In this document: positions 16,284 through 25,124 of the stretch, piece after piece
How the letters are laid out: each line of letters starts with the position of its first letter
How positions within the stretch are numbered: the stretch's first letter is position 1
Origin: Synergistaceae bacterium
GTDB taxonomy: Bacteria; Synergistota; Synergistia; Synergistales; Synergistaceae
Direction: 5' to 3'
DNA length: 35,935 nucleotides
NCBI GenBank assembly: GCA_031268885.1
Contig: JAIRWR010000036.1
Coordinates: 1 to 35,935 of the forward strand
Notes under the pieces: model-generated
Databases searched by the model: none
Told to the model about the DNA's origin: nothing
What the model saw: the letters and a program-made list of their open reading frames with translations, nothing else
Program-made: the position numbers and the translations under genes

Positions 16284-17431
16284 TGGTTACCTCTCGATAT
16301 ATTCAAGCTAAATCTCAAATCGCCGCCCGCGGATATCGTATTGATATTGTCCGTTCGGGCGGAAAGTCCCTCGTTCTCAATCAGGCGCTGCAAATTTCGG
16401 ATCGCCTCGTTGCTCTTGGCCGTCCCGATTATATTGGTATTCTCGGTCCCAAATCTCAACGTTTCGATGTAAACGTCCGCCGATGTTCCGATCTTATCCC
16501 AAACCGACGAAACACCGCGCAGCATATCATACAATGTCGTTTCGCCCTCCTGGCCGTTGAGGGAGCGCAGTTTTTCGTTGATGGACCGGAGCGGCTGCGA
16601 CGACGTCTCCCCAAACGAAGCGGAGTATATCGCCTCCATATCGCTGTTGGCCGCGCCCGCTACGGATGAATTGTACGCGTACACGCCCCCCGCGGCAAGC
16701 AGTACAACCGCGCCGACTGCCGCGGCGAACCTGGCGGCCCTCGACAGCGCGCCGACTATCCTCTCCCGCTTTTCGAGGATGCTCGCTCCCCTCCTCGACA
16801 GATCAAGCTGCTCATACGCGGGGCACCGCGCAAGCGTCTTGGAACCGTACTCCTGCGCGTCGGAGTCCGTAACGCCAGCCAGATTGACAGAGAAGACCTT
16901 CTCGACTTCCTTCCCCTGTCCAGAGGCGTACTGAACGGCAAGCTTCTCCTCGGCGTCCTCCGTGCTCTCGCCCGCTGGGACGGTCTTATAAAATCTCGGA
17001 GTCCATTCGTCTAGCCAGACGGTCGTTATGAAGTCCTCGCCCGTCACGATTATAAGCCCTGTGCCATCCACTTCGCCGGCGAAGGCCAGGGCATCCGGCC
17101 AGATCTGCAGAGCCGCGTCTACGCCGATATCAGTCTCCGCAGTGTCGATCTCCTCGCCGAAAAGCAGAAAGACACAACCGGTCGATGATTTCTTCTCGCT
17201 ACTGACGAGAAAGGGGACGATGGATACCCGCTCCGACGCGTCGCCAAGAAGAGGCCTAAAGCGAATGCGGAGCGCCTCTCTAATCTGCGAGATGCCGGAG
17301 AAGGGGTATGAAAAACCCTGAACGGATATCCCCCTGAACGGATAGAGCAAAATTCCGCTTCCGCTTAGAGGAGCCCGCGGAAGACCTTCCCTGTAAAGTT
17401 TGAATTTGTGCGATCCAGTCGTAGGTTTCAT
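16280..17431 (-). CDS. Type II secretion protein, GspL-like
   Basis: A bitopic protein of 383 residues from the ATG at 17431. The large cytoplasmic part (about 1-235) resembles the actin-like GspL domain that holds GspE. A membrane span (FAAAVGAVVLLAAGGVYAYN) and a periplasmic domain with TLRFGT and NEAIRNLQRLIE follow, the latter similar to the ferredoxin-like fold of GspL. The ATG at 17431 comes 5 bp after the stop of the GspK-like gene, with GGAGAGAG upstream. A GTG at 17464 behind GGGGGA is an alternative that would add 11 residues and overlap GspK. Confidence 0.8.
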   Translation of the reverse strand: MKPTTGSHKFKLYREGLPRAPLSGSGILLYPFRGISVQGFSYPFSGISQIREALRIRFRPLLGDASERVSIVPFLVSSEKKSSTGCVFLLFGEEIDTAETDIGVDAALQIWPDALAFAGEVDGTGLIIVTGEDFITTVWLDEWTPRFYKTVPAGESTEDAEEKLAVQYASGQGKEVEKVFSVNLAGVTDSDAQEYGSKTLARCPAYEQLDLSRRGASILEKRERIVGALSRAARFAAAVGAVVLLAAGGVYAYNSSVAGAANSDMEAIYSASFGETSSQPLRSINEKLRSLNGQEGETTLYDMLRGVSSVWDKIGTSADVYIETLRFGTENTNIIGTAKSNEAIRNLQRLIENEGLSARTDNINTISAGGDLRFSLNISRGNQ

Positions 17432-17436
17432 ATGGG

Positions 17437-18354
17437 CTACTCTCTCCAGTTTATTATCTGACACGTATCCCCCGAACGCTTGAGGAAGATCTTGAAATTA
17501 CGCTCGGAGTTAGCGTGTTCCACCTTTATATCTATGGCAAAGTAGTTGCTCTTGTATCCTATGACGTTGTTCAGCCGAGCCGTAGCGGATACCGGAAATC
17601 CAGGTATCCTGATGAGATCCTTGTTATTCTTGATGTTCTCCGCCGCGCGGAACATCATTATCGAATTAATGACCCCTACGTCAATCTGCGGATCAAGAAC
17701 GCTCAGAACCTGCTCTGTCGCGAGATTTATATTTATCTTGTCGTCAGTGTATATAGTAAAGAACGTATCTATCGCGATTCCATCGGAGACATCTTCGTAG
17801 AGGATCCTCGGCGTAACCTCCGGCAGATTCAACAGCTCGCTCATATCACTTATTTTTCTGTTCAGAAAGAAATCCTCCTCGCGGCTGCCAGGCCTTGGAA
17901 CGTTGTCCCTGTCGAGAAAATCAAGAATAACCGGCGACAGCAGAATCGCGTCAAGCCTTGTCCATATCCTGCCCCAGGGATACTCATATTCGTTCCTGAG
18001 AGTCATGCCGTCCGGCAGAAAGATCCCGTTTATGGAAAATTGACTGTCGAGCGGCGTTATCTTTATGATGACGTTCCAATCGTTGAATGAGAGAGACAGC
18101 GGAATTTCGCCGGAGTAGAGCTGCTCCAGCTTAGAATCGTATTCGTTGCCGTCTCCGGCTATCCACCCCGCGACTTTGATACATACGACATCCACGAGAC
18201 TCCTTGAAACCATCGCGAACTCCTCGTCGGATACTCTCCTCATCTCAAGCCTCGCAAACCAAGCCAATGAAGTCGCGGCCGAGAGAATGAGCACCGAAAT
18301 AAACATCACAACGACGAGGATAAACCCCCTAGAACCGCGGCAACCAACGCTCAT
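17437..18354 (-). CDS. Type II secretion minor pseudopilin, GspK-like
   Basis: A 305-residue pseudopilin with a prepilin-type N-terminus (GSRGFILVVVMFISVLIL). Position +5 is Val rather than Glu, which is the hallmark of GspK, the tip subunit. The large C-terminal region contains the GspK saposin-like/helix-hairpin-helix part: INLATEQVLSVLDPQID, and earlier SDMSELLNLPEVTP. GspK caps the pseudopilus in a GspI-J-K tip complex, consistent with GspI-like and GspJ-like genes nearby. Its ATG overlaps the GspJ-like gene by 26 bp. Confidence 0.85.
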   Translation of the reverse strand: MSVGCRGSRGFILVVVMFISVLILSAATSLAWFARLEMRRVSDEEFAMVSRSLVDVVCIKVAGWIAGDGNEYDSKLEQLYSGEIPLSLSFNDWNVIIKITPLDSQFSINGIFLPDGMTLRNEYEYPWGRIWTRLDAILLSPVILDFLDRDNVPRPGSREEDFFLNRKISDMSELLNLPEVTPRILYEDVSDGIAIDTFFTIYTDDKININLATEQVLSVLDPQIDVGVINSIMMFRAAENIKNNKDLIRIPGFPVSATARLNNVIGYKSNYFAIDIKVEHANSERNFKIFLKRSGDTCQIINWRE

Positions 18355-18934
18355 AAGTCACATCCATGCTGCCGTACTCAAACATCACGCGGAACGCGCG
18401 CGGCAATGCGCCAGAATAATCATTCTTCCAGTCCGAACCGCCCAAAACATTGAAGGCAACGCCCGTAACCCCTGGTATGAGCATATTAGCCTCTTCTTGC
18501 TTCAAATCATCTTTCGTTATCGAAACCGGTTGTTTGTCTCCAGACAAAACCCACCGATAAAGGCCTGTTTCGAAGGCATCACTCAGGACGGTCGTCTCGG
18601 GGACTCCATAGACCACGCTCCCCATGGGAACAAATCCGTATGACGGAGTGCTGGTCCACAGAATCAGATAATCGGCATTCCCCTCCAATCTATCGTCATG
18701 CATAACGCGAAACGGCGACTCCATATTGATACGCGCAATCCCCATCACATCCGTGAGCATTCTGTCTACGGCAACTATCTCCCTACTGTCAGCCGCGAAC
18801 GACTTCCTCGCGTTATCAAGGGATCGTACCGTCTTCATTAGAGGAACTATGCCAGTCATGACTATTATACCAGTAATCGCGATTACTACCAGGATCTCGA
18901 CAACTGTGAACGCTTTCTTTTTACTCGTCTTCAA
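18329..18934 (-). CDS. Type II secretion minor pseudopilin, GspJ-like
   Basis: A 201-residue prepilin with a basic leader (MKTSKKKA|FTVVEILVVIAITGII) and Glu at +5. A beta-rich C-terminal domain of GspJ size follows (FVPMGSVVYGVPE; FETGLYRWVLSG; AFRVMFEYGSMDVTYERW). The leader residue before the cleavage site is Ala instead of Gly, tolerated by some prepilin peptidases. It lies 40 bp after the O-antigen-ligase family gene and overlaps GspK. The identity follows from size, domain pattern and order. Confidence 0.75.
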   Translation of the reverse strand: MKTSKKKAFTVVEILVVIAITGIIVMTGIVPLMKTVRSLDNARKSFAADSREIVAVDRMLTDVMGIARINMESPFRVMHDDRLEGNADYLILWTSTPSYGFVPMGSVVYGVPETTVLSDAFETGLYRWVLSGDKQPVSITKDDLKQEEANMLIPGVTGVAFNVLGGSDWKNDYSGALPRAFRVMFEYGSMDVTYERWLPRF

Positions 18935-18974
18935 CGCCTCATCCTCTTCGCCTGACTGCCGCGATGTCTTTGCG

Positions 18975-20894
18975 TTATAGTCCGGAGTCGGCCGAGTCTG
19001 GAGGTCTGATCTCCCTCATGTAGACAGAGACGGCCTCGGCAAATCCCGTCAGGTTGCTGTCGCGTGAATCCCGGAAGATATTGAAGAGCAGCCTTGACGT
19101 CGGCCTGCGAAGAAAGGCCCTGTACAGAAGCTGGAAACCCTCCTCTAGAATCTTTTCGTCGTTCTCTCGCTTTCCAACCTCGACAAGAAGCTCCCCCATC
19201 TGCTCCCTGGCGTCATCCTTAGACATCAGATACCCCTCGGCCGTGCGAAGCTGTCCTTGCTTGAGCGAAACGCTGCCTGGCGTCGCGATTACCCTGTAAA
19301 TCAGCTTGTCCCCCATGATTCCGCCATAGAGGAAGACGAGGCCATAGATCGAGATTCCGGCCATGAGCGCTCCAAAAAATCTGTAGATCATGTCACTGTC
19401 GATCAAGGGTTTTTTAAGCCTCTCTGGCATGATCTCCCTGTTGGAAAGGGCGAAAGCGAGAGCCATCCACACGGAGTTCTCGATTCTGTGAAACGGCCTG
19501 CTGAACAGGGCGTCAAACCAAAGAAGGAAGACCATGGAACAACCCCATAGCGCCTCCATGGAGAGATACCCGCCCTTTTTCAGGGTTCTGACAAGATTAT
19601 AGAGCCACAAGGCCGCGAGCGCGAGCAGAATAACCGACCCTATCAGTCCCGTTTCACATGCCCATTGTATGTATTCGCTGTGAGCCCAGTACGTATACTG
19701 CCATTCATATCCGGGCATGTCGTAGAGTCCGGGGTTTTTCCCATACATTATCCTCTGCCCGTCGAGGAAGTGCCACTTGTACTGGCCGAGCCCGACGCCG
19801 GTCAGAGGTTCCTTGAGATAGACCTCGAGGCTCGTTCTCCATATGCTTATCCTTCCGCCGATCGACGTCGGATTAATGATCATGTCCATGAACTTGCTGA
19901 CGAGCGCGTTGCCTCTGCCGGTGCCTATGGACATGCTCACGCCGAGGAAGACCGCGAGGACGAGAAGGACGACCGTGAAAAGTTTCGCGACCATCTTCAG
20001 AGTCTCCGCCTTGCCGCTTCTGAGGAGCCCGATGACCAGTACTAAGAAAGCGACGAGAAGCGACGCTATCGCCCCTCTTGTCGTCGAACTCCAGAGTCCC
20101 CAGGCGTTAATCAGCAGAAACGCGAAGTTTACAATCACGATCGACCATCTGTGTACGCTGATCCCCCGCATTTTGCCGCCGGCAAAGACAGCCTTTGCCG
20201 TTATCCTGATCCATCTGAGAAAACCTGTCTCGCGCTGTGCCTCGCCGACGTAGAACATATGTAAGAACAGCGCGTTCAGCACGGACATCGCCATCCATAG
20301 GCCGAACATCTCCTGTTGCGCGGTATTGCCGATGTAGTTTCCCGGGACGTTTAAAATGAACGGAATACCACTGTTGAGACCGCGGGTGAGAAGCTCGGCG
20401 AAGAGGACGTTTATCGCCGCGTTTATACTGCCGCCCCAGAGCAGCGCCCTGTGGAGGCGGCTGCTGTCGCAGAGGTTGAAAGACAGAACGTAAACCGCGA
20501 AGAGACAGGCGAAGTAGAACCATTCCTTGACGAATGTCGAAATGGAGGATAGCTTGACGAAGAAGAGCTGACACGTGACGAGGAGGACTAAGATCAGCCA
20601 GACCGCGCCGAAAAGATCCAGCGAAAAAGAGACCTTCCTGGCGCCCCGCAGAAAAATTTGTACTCCGGCTACCGCTGAGAGCAACGCTATCGGAACCATC
20701 GCAACGGTCCACTTCATTATGTGCAGCGTGTCAAACCAGCGCTCTCCGGAGAACACGAGGTTCGGTAGCGAGAAGGAGATCATGAAGGCGACGCAGACAA
20801 GCCACCCCGGCGCAAGACGATGAGCTTCCGGCACACGGGATTTCGCGATGCCCTTGAACTTCACCTCGCTCTTCTCGCCGTGAGCGTTACTCAT
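18975..20894 (-). CDS. O-antigen ligase / Wzy-family membrane protein with helical C-terminus
   Basis: A 639-residue polytopic protein with about 12 hydrophobic segments between 28 and 520. The Wzy_C/O-antigen-ligase signatures are present: STTRGAIASLLVAFLVL, GVGLGQYKWHF in the large periplasmic loop, and YWAHSEYIQWACETGLIGSV. Such proteins join glycan to lipid A core, polymerise O-units, or glycosylate pilins. The last about 110 residues are soluble and helical (QLRTAEGYLMSKDDAREQMG...), resembling a TPR-like tail. It is the first gene of the secretion operon, 40 bp before the GspJ-like gene, so a role in modifying a pseudopilin or secreted substrate is conceivable but unproven. Confidence 0.8.
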   Translation of the reverse strand: MSNAHGEKSEVKFKGIAKSRVPEAHRLAPGWLVCVAFMISFSLPNLVFSGERWFDTLHIMKWTVAMVPIALLSAVAGVQIFLRGARKVSFSLDLFGAVWLILVLLVTCQLFFVKLSSISTFVKEWFYFACLFAVYVLSFNLCDSSRLHRALLWGGSINAAINVLFAELLTRGLNSGIPFILNVPGNYIGNTAQQEMFGLWMAMSVLNALFLHMFYVGEAQRETGFLRWIRITAKAVFAGGKMRGISVHRWSIVIVNFAFLLINAWGLWSSTTRGAIASLLVAFLVLVIGLLRSGKAETLKMVAKLFTVVLLVLAVFLGVSMSIGTGRGNALVSKFMDMIINPTSIGGRISIWRTSLEVYLKEPLTGVGLGQYKWHFLDGQRIMYGKNPGLYDMPGYEWQYTYWAHSEYIQWACETGLIGSVILLALAALWLYNLVRTLKKGGYLSMEALWGCSMVFLLWFDALFSRPFHRIENSVWMALAFALSNREIMPERLKKPLIDSDMIYRFFGALMAGISIYGLVFLYGGIMGDKLIYRVIATPGSVSLKQGQLRTAEGYLMSKDDAREQMGELLVEVGKRENDEKILEEGFQLLYRAFLRRPTSRLLFNIFRDSRDSNLTGFAEAVSVYMREIRPPDSADSGL

Positions 20895-21079
20895 AAGAAC
20901 TTACCTCCACTCGTTGATTTGATGTTATCCCTCGATTTCGCCGATATTCCGGCGACAAAAGCATTGTGACCCATCTATCTAGCCCTCCATTATCACGTAT
21001 CCGGTGATTGAGATATCTTCGCCGCGACCGATTCCATAACCGCAACCTGAAGCGTGCACACACGCCGCTATTATTCAAT

Positions 21080-21109
21080 ATTTTACGTCCATACGGCAGG
21101 AAAATACAA
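21080..21109 (-). promoter_or_regulatory. Candidate promoter of the secretion operon
   Basis: In the 243-bp gap between dnaB and the O-antigen-ligase family gene the minus strand has TTGTAT (21109-21104), 18 bp, then TAAAAT (21085-21080). Transcription would start near 21073, leaving a leader of about 180 nt. The same gap carries a 7-bp inverted repeat (TCCATAC / GTATGGA on the minus strand) around the -35, and CGCCG...CGGCG (20939-20954). These are moderate matches only. Confidence 0.3.
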
Positions 21110-21137
21110 CATACTGTATGGATACATAACACGACGG

Positions 21138-22493
21138 TCAGTACGCGAGATTTTCAAAACGAGAGTACTCCTTGTAGAACATCAGGTCAATCTTGCCAGT
21201 GGGGCCGTTTCTGTGTTTAGCTATAGCCAGTTCCGCTGTTGGGTCAGATGATTCCCTCTCTTGCTGGTAGTACGCGGGTCTGTAAAGAAATGCCACGATA
21301 TCCGCATCCTGTTCTATAGCCCCGCTGTCCCTGAGATCGGAGAGCACGGGGCGCTTGTCGGAGCCCCTCTTCTCAACTTCTCTGGAGAGCTGTGAGAGCG
21401 CTATCACGGGAGCGTCGAACTCCCTTGCCACTCCCTTCAGCGCCCTTGATATATCGGACACCTCCTGCTGTCTGTTCTCGACCCTCTTGTTGTTCGCCAT
21501 GAGCTGGAGGTAGTCCACTATTACAAGGCACTTTTCATTCTTGTGTTTGCTGAAAAACCTCCGGCTTCTCGATCGTAGGTCGAGGGTGGAGAGCGTGGAG
21601 CTATCGTCTATGAAGATCGGCGCCCGGCTCAGCCTCGCGACGGCGTCGGTCAGAGCGTTCCACTGATCTTTTCTGATGTTCCCGTCAGTCGAGAGCTCTC
21701 TGAGGTTAACTCGCGCCTCCGCGGAGAGCAGCCTGCCGGCGAGCTGCTCTGCTGACATTTCGAGGCTGAATATCAAGACCGGGACGTTCTGCGAGACGGC
21801 GACGCTCTGAGCTACGTTCAGGGCAAACGCCGTCTTACCCATGGATGGCCGGGCGGCAATTATGTTCAGGCTCCCGGGCTGAAACCCTCCGATCAGCTTG
21901 TCTAGATCAGAAAACCCTGACGACAAGCCGCTGGTCGTCGCTCCCTCCCGGAGGCTCCTCTCTATTTTTTCGAACGCGCTGACTATGATGTCCGATATGT
22001 CCTTCAGATATGACCGCGGCCCATGCCTCGCGATTTCAAAGACGCGCTGTTCGGCTCCCGCAAGCGCTTCGTCAGCGTCGATCTCCTCCGCGAAGCCGTT
22101 CCGCGCGATGTCAGCGCCTACTCGTATCAGCTCGCGATGTATCGACTTGTCCCTGACTATGGAGCAGTGATGTTCTATATTCGCCGTCGTCGTCACCGAA
22201 TCCAGCAGCATCGCGACGAACGATATTCCCCCAATCCTGTCCAGCATGGAGCGGCGGGCCAGCTCCTCCTGGAATGTGAGGGAGTCAACCGCCCTATCCC
22301 TCGACGCCATCTCCTTCATCACTTCGAACGTCAGGGCGTGTCTCGGTTCGTAGAAGTCATCCGGATTCAACGATTCCACCACCAGCATCAGCGCCTCGCG
22401 CTCGAGCAGGCAAGCGCCCAACACAGCCCGTTCGGCCTCAAGATTGTTCGGTGGAATCCGCTCCGCCATCTGGCCGCCATACTCGCCGGGCAA
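21138..22493 (-). CDS. dnaB: Replicative DNA helicase DnaB
   Basis: A 451-residue hexameric helicase that unwinds DNA at the fork. The N-terminal domain has IPPNNLEAERAVLGACLLE. The RecA-like domain has Walker A ARPSMGKTAFALN and VPVLIFSLEMSAEQLAGRLL. Walker B is CLVIVDYLQLM, then DAPVIALSQLSREVEKR and SDLRDSGAIEQDADIVAFLY. The start is taken as TTG at 22493, 2 bp after the rplI stop with GGAGGCGGAG just upstream; an ATG at 22469 is a possible alternative with a poorer binding site. It is last in the rpsF-ssb-rpsR-yybS-rplI-dnaB cluster. Confidence 0.93.
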   Translation of the reverse strand: MPGEYGGQMAERIPPNNLEAERAVLGACLLEREALMLVVESLNPDDFYEPRHALTFEVMKEMASRDRAVDSLTFQEELARRSMLDRIGGISFVAMLLDSVTTTANIEHHCSIVRDKSIHRELIRVGADIARNGFAEEIDADEALAGAEQRVFEIARHGPRSYLKDISDIIVSAFEKIERSLREGATTSGLSSGFSDLDKLIGGFQPGSLNIIAARPSMGKTAFALNVAQSVAVSQNVPVLIFSLEMSAEQLAGRLLSAEARVNLRELSTDGNIRKDQWNALTDAVARLSRAPIFIDDSSTLSTLDLRSRSRRFFSKHKNEKCLVIVDYLQLMANNKRVENRQQEVSDISRALKGVAREFDAPVIALSQLSREVEKRGSDKRPVLSDLRDSGAIEQDADIVAFLYRPAYYQQERESSDPTAELAIAKHRNGPTGKIDLMFYKEYSRFENLAY

Positions 22494-22495
22494 GC

Positions 22496-22942
22496 TTACT
22501 CCGCCTCCACGATCAGCGACAGTTCCACATCCATTCCACCGTGAAGTTTTACCTTAAAAGGATATATTCCAAGCTGCTTTACCTGTTCCTCCAGCCTGAC
22601 GTCCTTCTTGTCGATTTCGACGCCGTACTGTTCGAAGACCGCCGATGCCAGATGCGCGCTGGTTACGCTGCCAAAGAGCCTCCCTTCTCCTCCGCTGCTC
22701 ATCTTTATCAGGACTCTCTTCCCGCCAAGCCTCTTTTTTATGTCGATCGCGGTCTTTTCGAGCTTAACTTCCCTGCCGCGCTTTGTCCTCTGCTGCTCCT
22801 CCCACTCCTTCAGCCTGCCGCCAATCCCCTCGACGGCAAGCCCCTTCTTGAAAAGGAAGTTGCGCGCATACCCGTCGGAAACCTCTACGAGGTCTCCCTT
22901 GTTCCCGACCTTACTGACATCCTGAATGAGAATGACCTTCAA
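22496..22942 (-). CDS. rplI: 50S ribosomal protein bL9
   Basis: A 148-residue protein with the classic bL9 N-terminal domain (MKVILIQDVSKVGNKGDLVE, VSDGYARNFLFKKGLAVE) joined by a long charged helix (about 42-75). The C-terminal domain has GRLFGSVTSAHLASAV and IYPFKVKLHGGMDVELSLIV. It is a full-length structural component of the large subunit. Its ATG overlaps the end of the YybS-like gene by 4 bp, and dnaB follows by 2 bp. Confidence 0.95.
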   Translation of the reverse strand: MKVILIQDVSKVGNKGDLVEVSDGYARNFLFKKGLAVEGIGGRLKEWEEQQRTKRGREVKLEKTAIDIKKRLGGKRVLIKMSSGGEGRLFGSVTSAHLASAVFEQYGVEIDKKDVRLEEQVKQLGIYPFKVKLHGGMDVELSLIVEAE

Positions 22943-23895
22943 CGCGGTTTCCCCCCAACTTTTTTTCTCAAGTCGAACCCCATGTCACAGATCCCAACGA
23001 TTACGCATATATTGCCCACTGGAGATATGAGCGGCGCCAGCGCCACAAGCGCGACTCTCATAAACTTCGGAACTTCGCTCGCGCCCAAGATGTGATATAT
23101 GACCGAAAGCCCCTGAATTATGAACAGGCTTCTCGTGACCGCGTCAAGATTTGCCCCGACCTGCTTGAGCAAGTGCGCGCTCGAACTGCCCTCCGATACT
23201 ATGTTGCACAAAAAACCGACGACGAAAGCAATCAGTATATTTCTTGGAAATGACCAGCTCCCAAATGGAGGAAGCGAAAAGAACGCTCCCTTGCCCATCC
23301 TGGCGCGGATATAGGATGACAGCGAAAGGCAGGCAACAATTTCAGCGGCCGAGAAGAGCATCATAGTATACGGCGTCAGCATAATCGCGTAATTTACCAT
23401 TTCGACTATCATCTCCTTGAACTTTAGCGCGTCTCCTCCGGATAGAGAGCGTAAACTGGAAGAACCAAGGGCCATGATATAGCGTTCCATCTCAGCCGCG
23501 TCGGGGGCCAGAAGATTGAATCCCGTCAGCCTCCACGTCACGAACGCGGCCGCGATCTTGAGGACGACGCATACCGTAACACCCACGATCAGGAGATCAT
23601 TGCGCTCCTCGATTCTGCGTGAGAGGACGCCTAAAAACGCTCCCGAAAGCCAGAAGGCAAGAAAACAGGTGACAGCGAAGAATGGAGGCAAAAACAGCGT
23701 CAGCGCAAGAGAGACGATGAGACCACCGGAGAGCGCGCGTAACAGACCTTGTTCATGAGAGAGCAGGAGCGCGGGACATGAATAAATTAACATCAGCGGG
23801 ATAGATAGCACAGGCATGATAGTTCCAATGATGAATAAGACATAACCACTGACAGTGCATAATATCCAGATTTTTAGCGCGGAATCAACACGCAT
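22939..23895 (-). CDS. YybS-family (DUF2232) membrane protein
   Basis: A 318-residue membrane protein with about eight hydrophobic spans, ending in a short basic tail (FDLRKKVGGKPR). Its position between rpsR and rplI, its length and its topology match the YybS/DUF2232 family commonly found there in Firmicutes and Synergistota. PF/GSWSFPRN and the late LSVIYHIL...VPKFMRV segments fit the family. No function is established; the fold resembles small-molecule transporter S-components, which is only a suggestion. The 60-bp gap before it carries a GC-rich hairpin. Confidence 0.75.
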   Translation of the reverse strand: MRVDSALKIWILCTVSGYVLFIIGTIMPVLSIPLMLIYSCPALLLSHEQGLLRALSGGLIVSLALTLFLPPFFAVTCFLAFWLSGAFLGVLSRRIEERNDLLIVGVTVCVVLKIAAAFVTWRLTGFNLLAPDAAEMERYIMALGSSSLRSLSGGDALKFKEMIVEMVNYAIMLTPYTMMLFSAAEIVACLSLSSYIRARMGKGAFFSLPPFGSWSFPRNILIAFVVGFLCNIVSEGSSSAHLLKQVGANLDAVTRSLFIIQGLSVIYHILGASEVPKFMRVALVALAPLISPVGNICVIVGICDMGFDLRKKVGGKPR

Positions 23896-23917
23896 TCAGA
23901 CTTTCCCACCAAACCGC

Positions 23918-23946
23918 GGCAGGGGGGATGGAAACCCCACCCTGCC
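23918..23946 (-). promoter_or_regulatory. GC-rich hairpin between rpsR and the YybS-like gene
   Basis: GGCAGGG (23918-23924) pairs with CCCTGCC (23940-23946), extendable by three G-C pairs past a bulge. On the minus strand no T-run follows, so it is not a normal intrinsic terminator. It begins 9 bases after the rpsR stop and could act as an mRNA 3'-end stabiliser or partial attenuator, separating heavily expressed ribosomal genes from the membrane protein. Confidence 0.45.
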
Positions 23947-23955
23947 TGATGATAC

Positions 23956-24192
23956 CTAATCAGATGTAAAAGGCAGGAGCGCGAGAAATCTTGCCCGCTT
24001 TATCGCTCCGGTCAGTTGTCTCTGATGCTTGGCGCATGTGCCTGTAACGCGCCTCGGAATTATCTTGCCTCTGTCAGTGATGTATTTTTTCAGCTTTTCG
24101 ATTTCCTTATAGTCCACGCGCGCTATCTTATCCACGCAATAGTGACATACCTTTGGACGGCGCTTGCGGCGTTTTCTAAATTGACTGTCCAT
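23956..24192 (-). CDS. rpsR: 30S ribosomal protein bS18
   Basis: A 78-residue protein of the small-subunit platform, partner of bS6. The basic N-terminus [15 protein letters not shown] is followed by [20 protein letters not shown] and [20 protein letters not shown], diagnostic of bS18. CxxC plus CxxH suggest a zinc-binding version. The start is the ATG at 24192 with GGGAGGG about 8 nt upstream; a TTG at 24213 is rejected. It lies 45 bp after ssb. Confidence 0.95.
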   Translation of the reverse strand: MDSQFRKRRKRRPKVCHYCVDKIARVDYKEIEKLKKYITDRGKIIPRRVTGTCAKHQRQLTGAIKRARFLALLPFTSD

Positions 24193-24237
24193 AAACCTAC
24201 CCTCCCTGATCAATCACCATAAATAACCGGCCTCTCC

Positions 24238-24792
24238 TCAAAACGGAACTTCCACATCGCCCCCGCTCTCTCCAGAGTCGCCCAGTTCGGAGAAATCAAG
24301 CGGAAAATCCTCTTCGAAGTCTATTTCATCCCTCAAACTGCCCACATCACCGTCTCCATACGAGGGAGCCTTCGGCTGCGCGCGCGCGGCCGGCTTTGCC
24401 TGCGTCTGCTGCGGCCTTGGCGGTGGGAGGTCTCCATATTCATCATCCCTCCTCCCTCCCGGGAGGAGCGTGAGGTTTTCAGCAATAACCTCAGTCACCC
24501 ACTTGTGTATACCGGTCTTCTGGTCGTCATAATCGCGTACCTGCATACGGCCTTCAACCAGGACGGGCTTACCCTTGCGGAGGTATCTGTCGCATAAATC
24601 CGCAAGCACCGTCCATGCCACAACCGGTATAAAATCGGTCTGACTCTGAACTTCCCCTGTGAGCTTGTTTCTCCACTGCCGTCCCACGGCCACAGTGATA
24701 CGCGCGACCTTCTGTTTGCTCGGCGTATGCCTGATATCAGGGTCGCGGGCCAAGTTGCCCATCAGAATTACTTTGTTAAATCCCCTGGACAT
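24238..24792 (-). CDS. ssb: Single-stranded DNA-binding protein
   Basis: A 184-residue SSB. The OB-fold starts FNKVILMGNLARDPDIRHTP and includes QTDFIPVVAWTVLADLCDRY and GKPVLVEGRMQVRDYDD. A flexible Pro/Gln/Ala-rich linker (about 115-150) leads to an acidic tail ending VEVPF, a variant of the usual DDDIPF protein-interaction tip. It coats single-stranded DNA during replication and repair. Its place between rpsF and rpsR is the standard one, 17 bp after rpsF. Confidence 0.95.
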   Translation of the reverse strand: MSRGFNKVILMGNLARDPDIRHTPSKQKVARITVAVGRQWRNKLTGEVQSQTDFIPVVAWTVLADLCDRYLRKGKPVLVEGRMQVRDYDDQKTGIHKWVTEVIAENLTLLPGGRRDDEYGDLPPPRPQQTQAKPAARAQPKAPSYGDGDVGSLRDEIDFEEDFPLDFSELGDSGESGGDVEVPF

Positions 24793-24809
24793 GGCTATAA
24801 CCTTTCCGT

Positions 24810-25094
24810 CTACTCTTCATCCGTCGTCACAACAAGATGTCGGATTATCCACTGTCTCAGGCTCAAAACCCTGTCGAGCTCCCGAACCTGATCCGGCGGC
24901 ATCTTCATGGTAATCAACGCGTAGAAACCTTCCAGCTGTTTCTTGATAGGATACGCCAGACGTTTTTTGCCCCACAGGTCAATCTTCTCAACCTCGGCGC
25001 CCAATCCGCGCACGACCTCCGCGACCTCCTCAGCCGACGCCTTGTGATCCTCTATATCGGCTGTCAATATAACAGTCAGCTCATAATGCCGCAC
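24810..25094 (-). CDS. rpsF: 30S ribosomal protein bS6
   Basis: A 94-residue small-subunit protein. It has YELTVILTADIED at the N-terminus, then KIDLWGKKRLAYPIKKQLEG and FYALITMKMPPDQVREL, all bS6 signatures. The C-terminal RQWIIRHLVVTTDEE is typical. The GTG at 25094 is chosen as start: GGGAGGAGG lies 7 nt upstream and the protein then begins at the family-typical RHYE; the longer frame to 25142 is not supported. It is first in the rpsF-ssb-rpsR cluster, behind a strong promoter and structured leader. Confidence 0.95.
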   Translation of the reverse strand: MRHYELTVILTADIEDHKASAEEVAEVVRGLGAEVEKIDLWGKKRLAYPIKKQLEGFYALITMKMPPDQVRELDRVLSLRQWIIRHLVVTTDEE

Positions 25095-25124
25095 GTATGT
25101 CACCTCCTCCCTATGGTCTTTATG

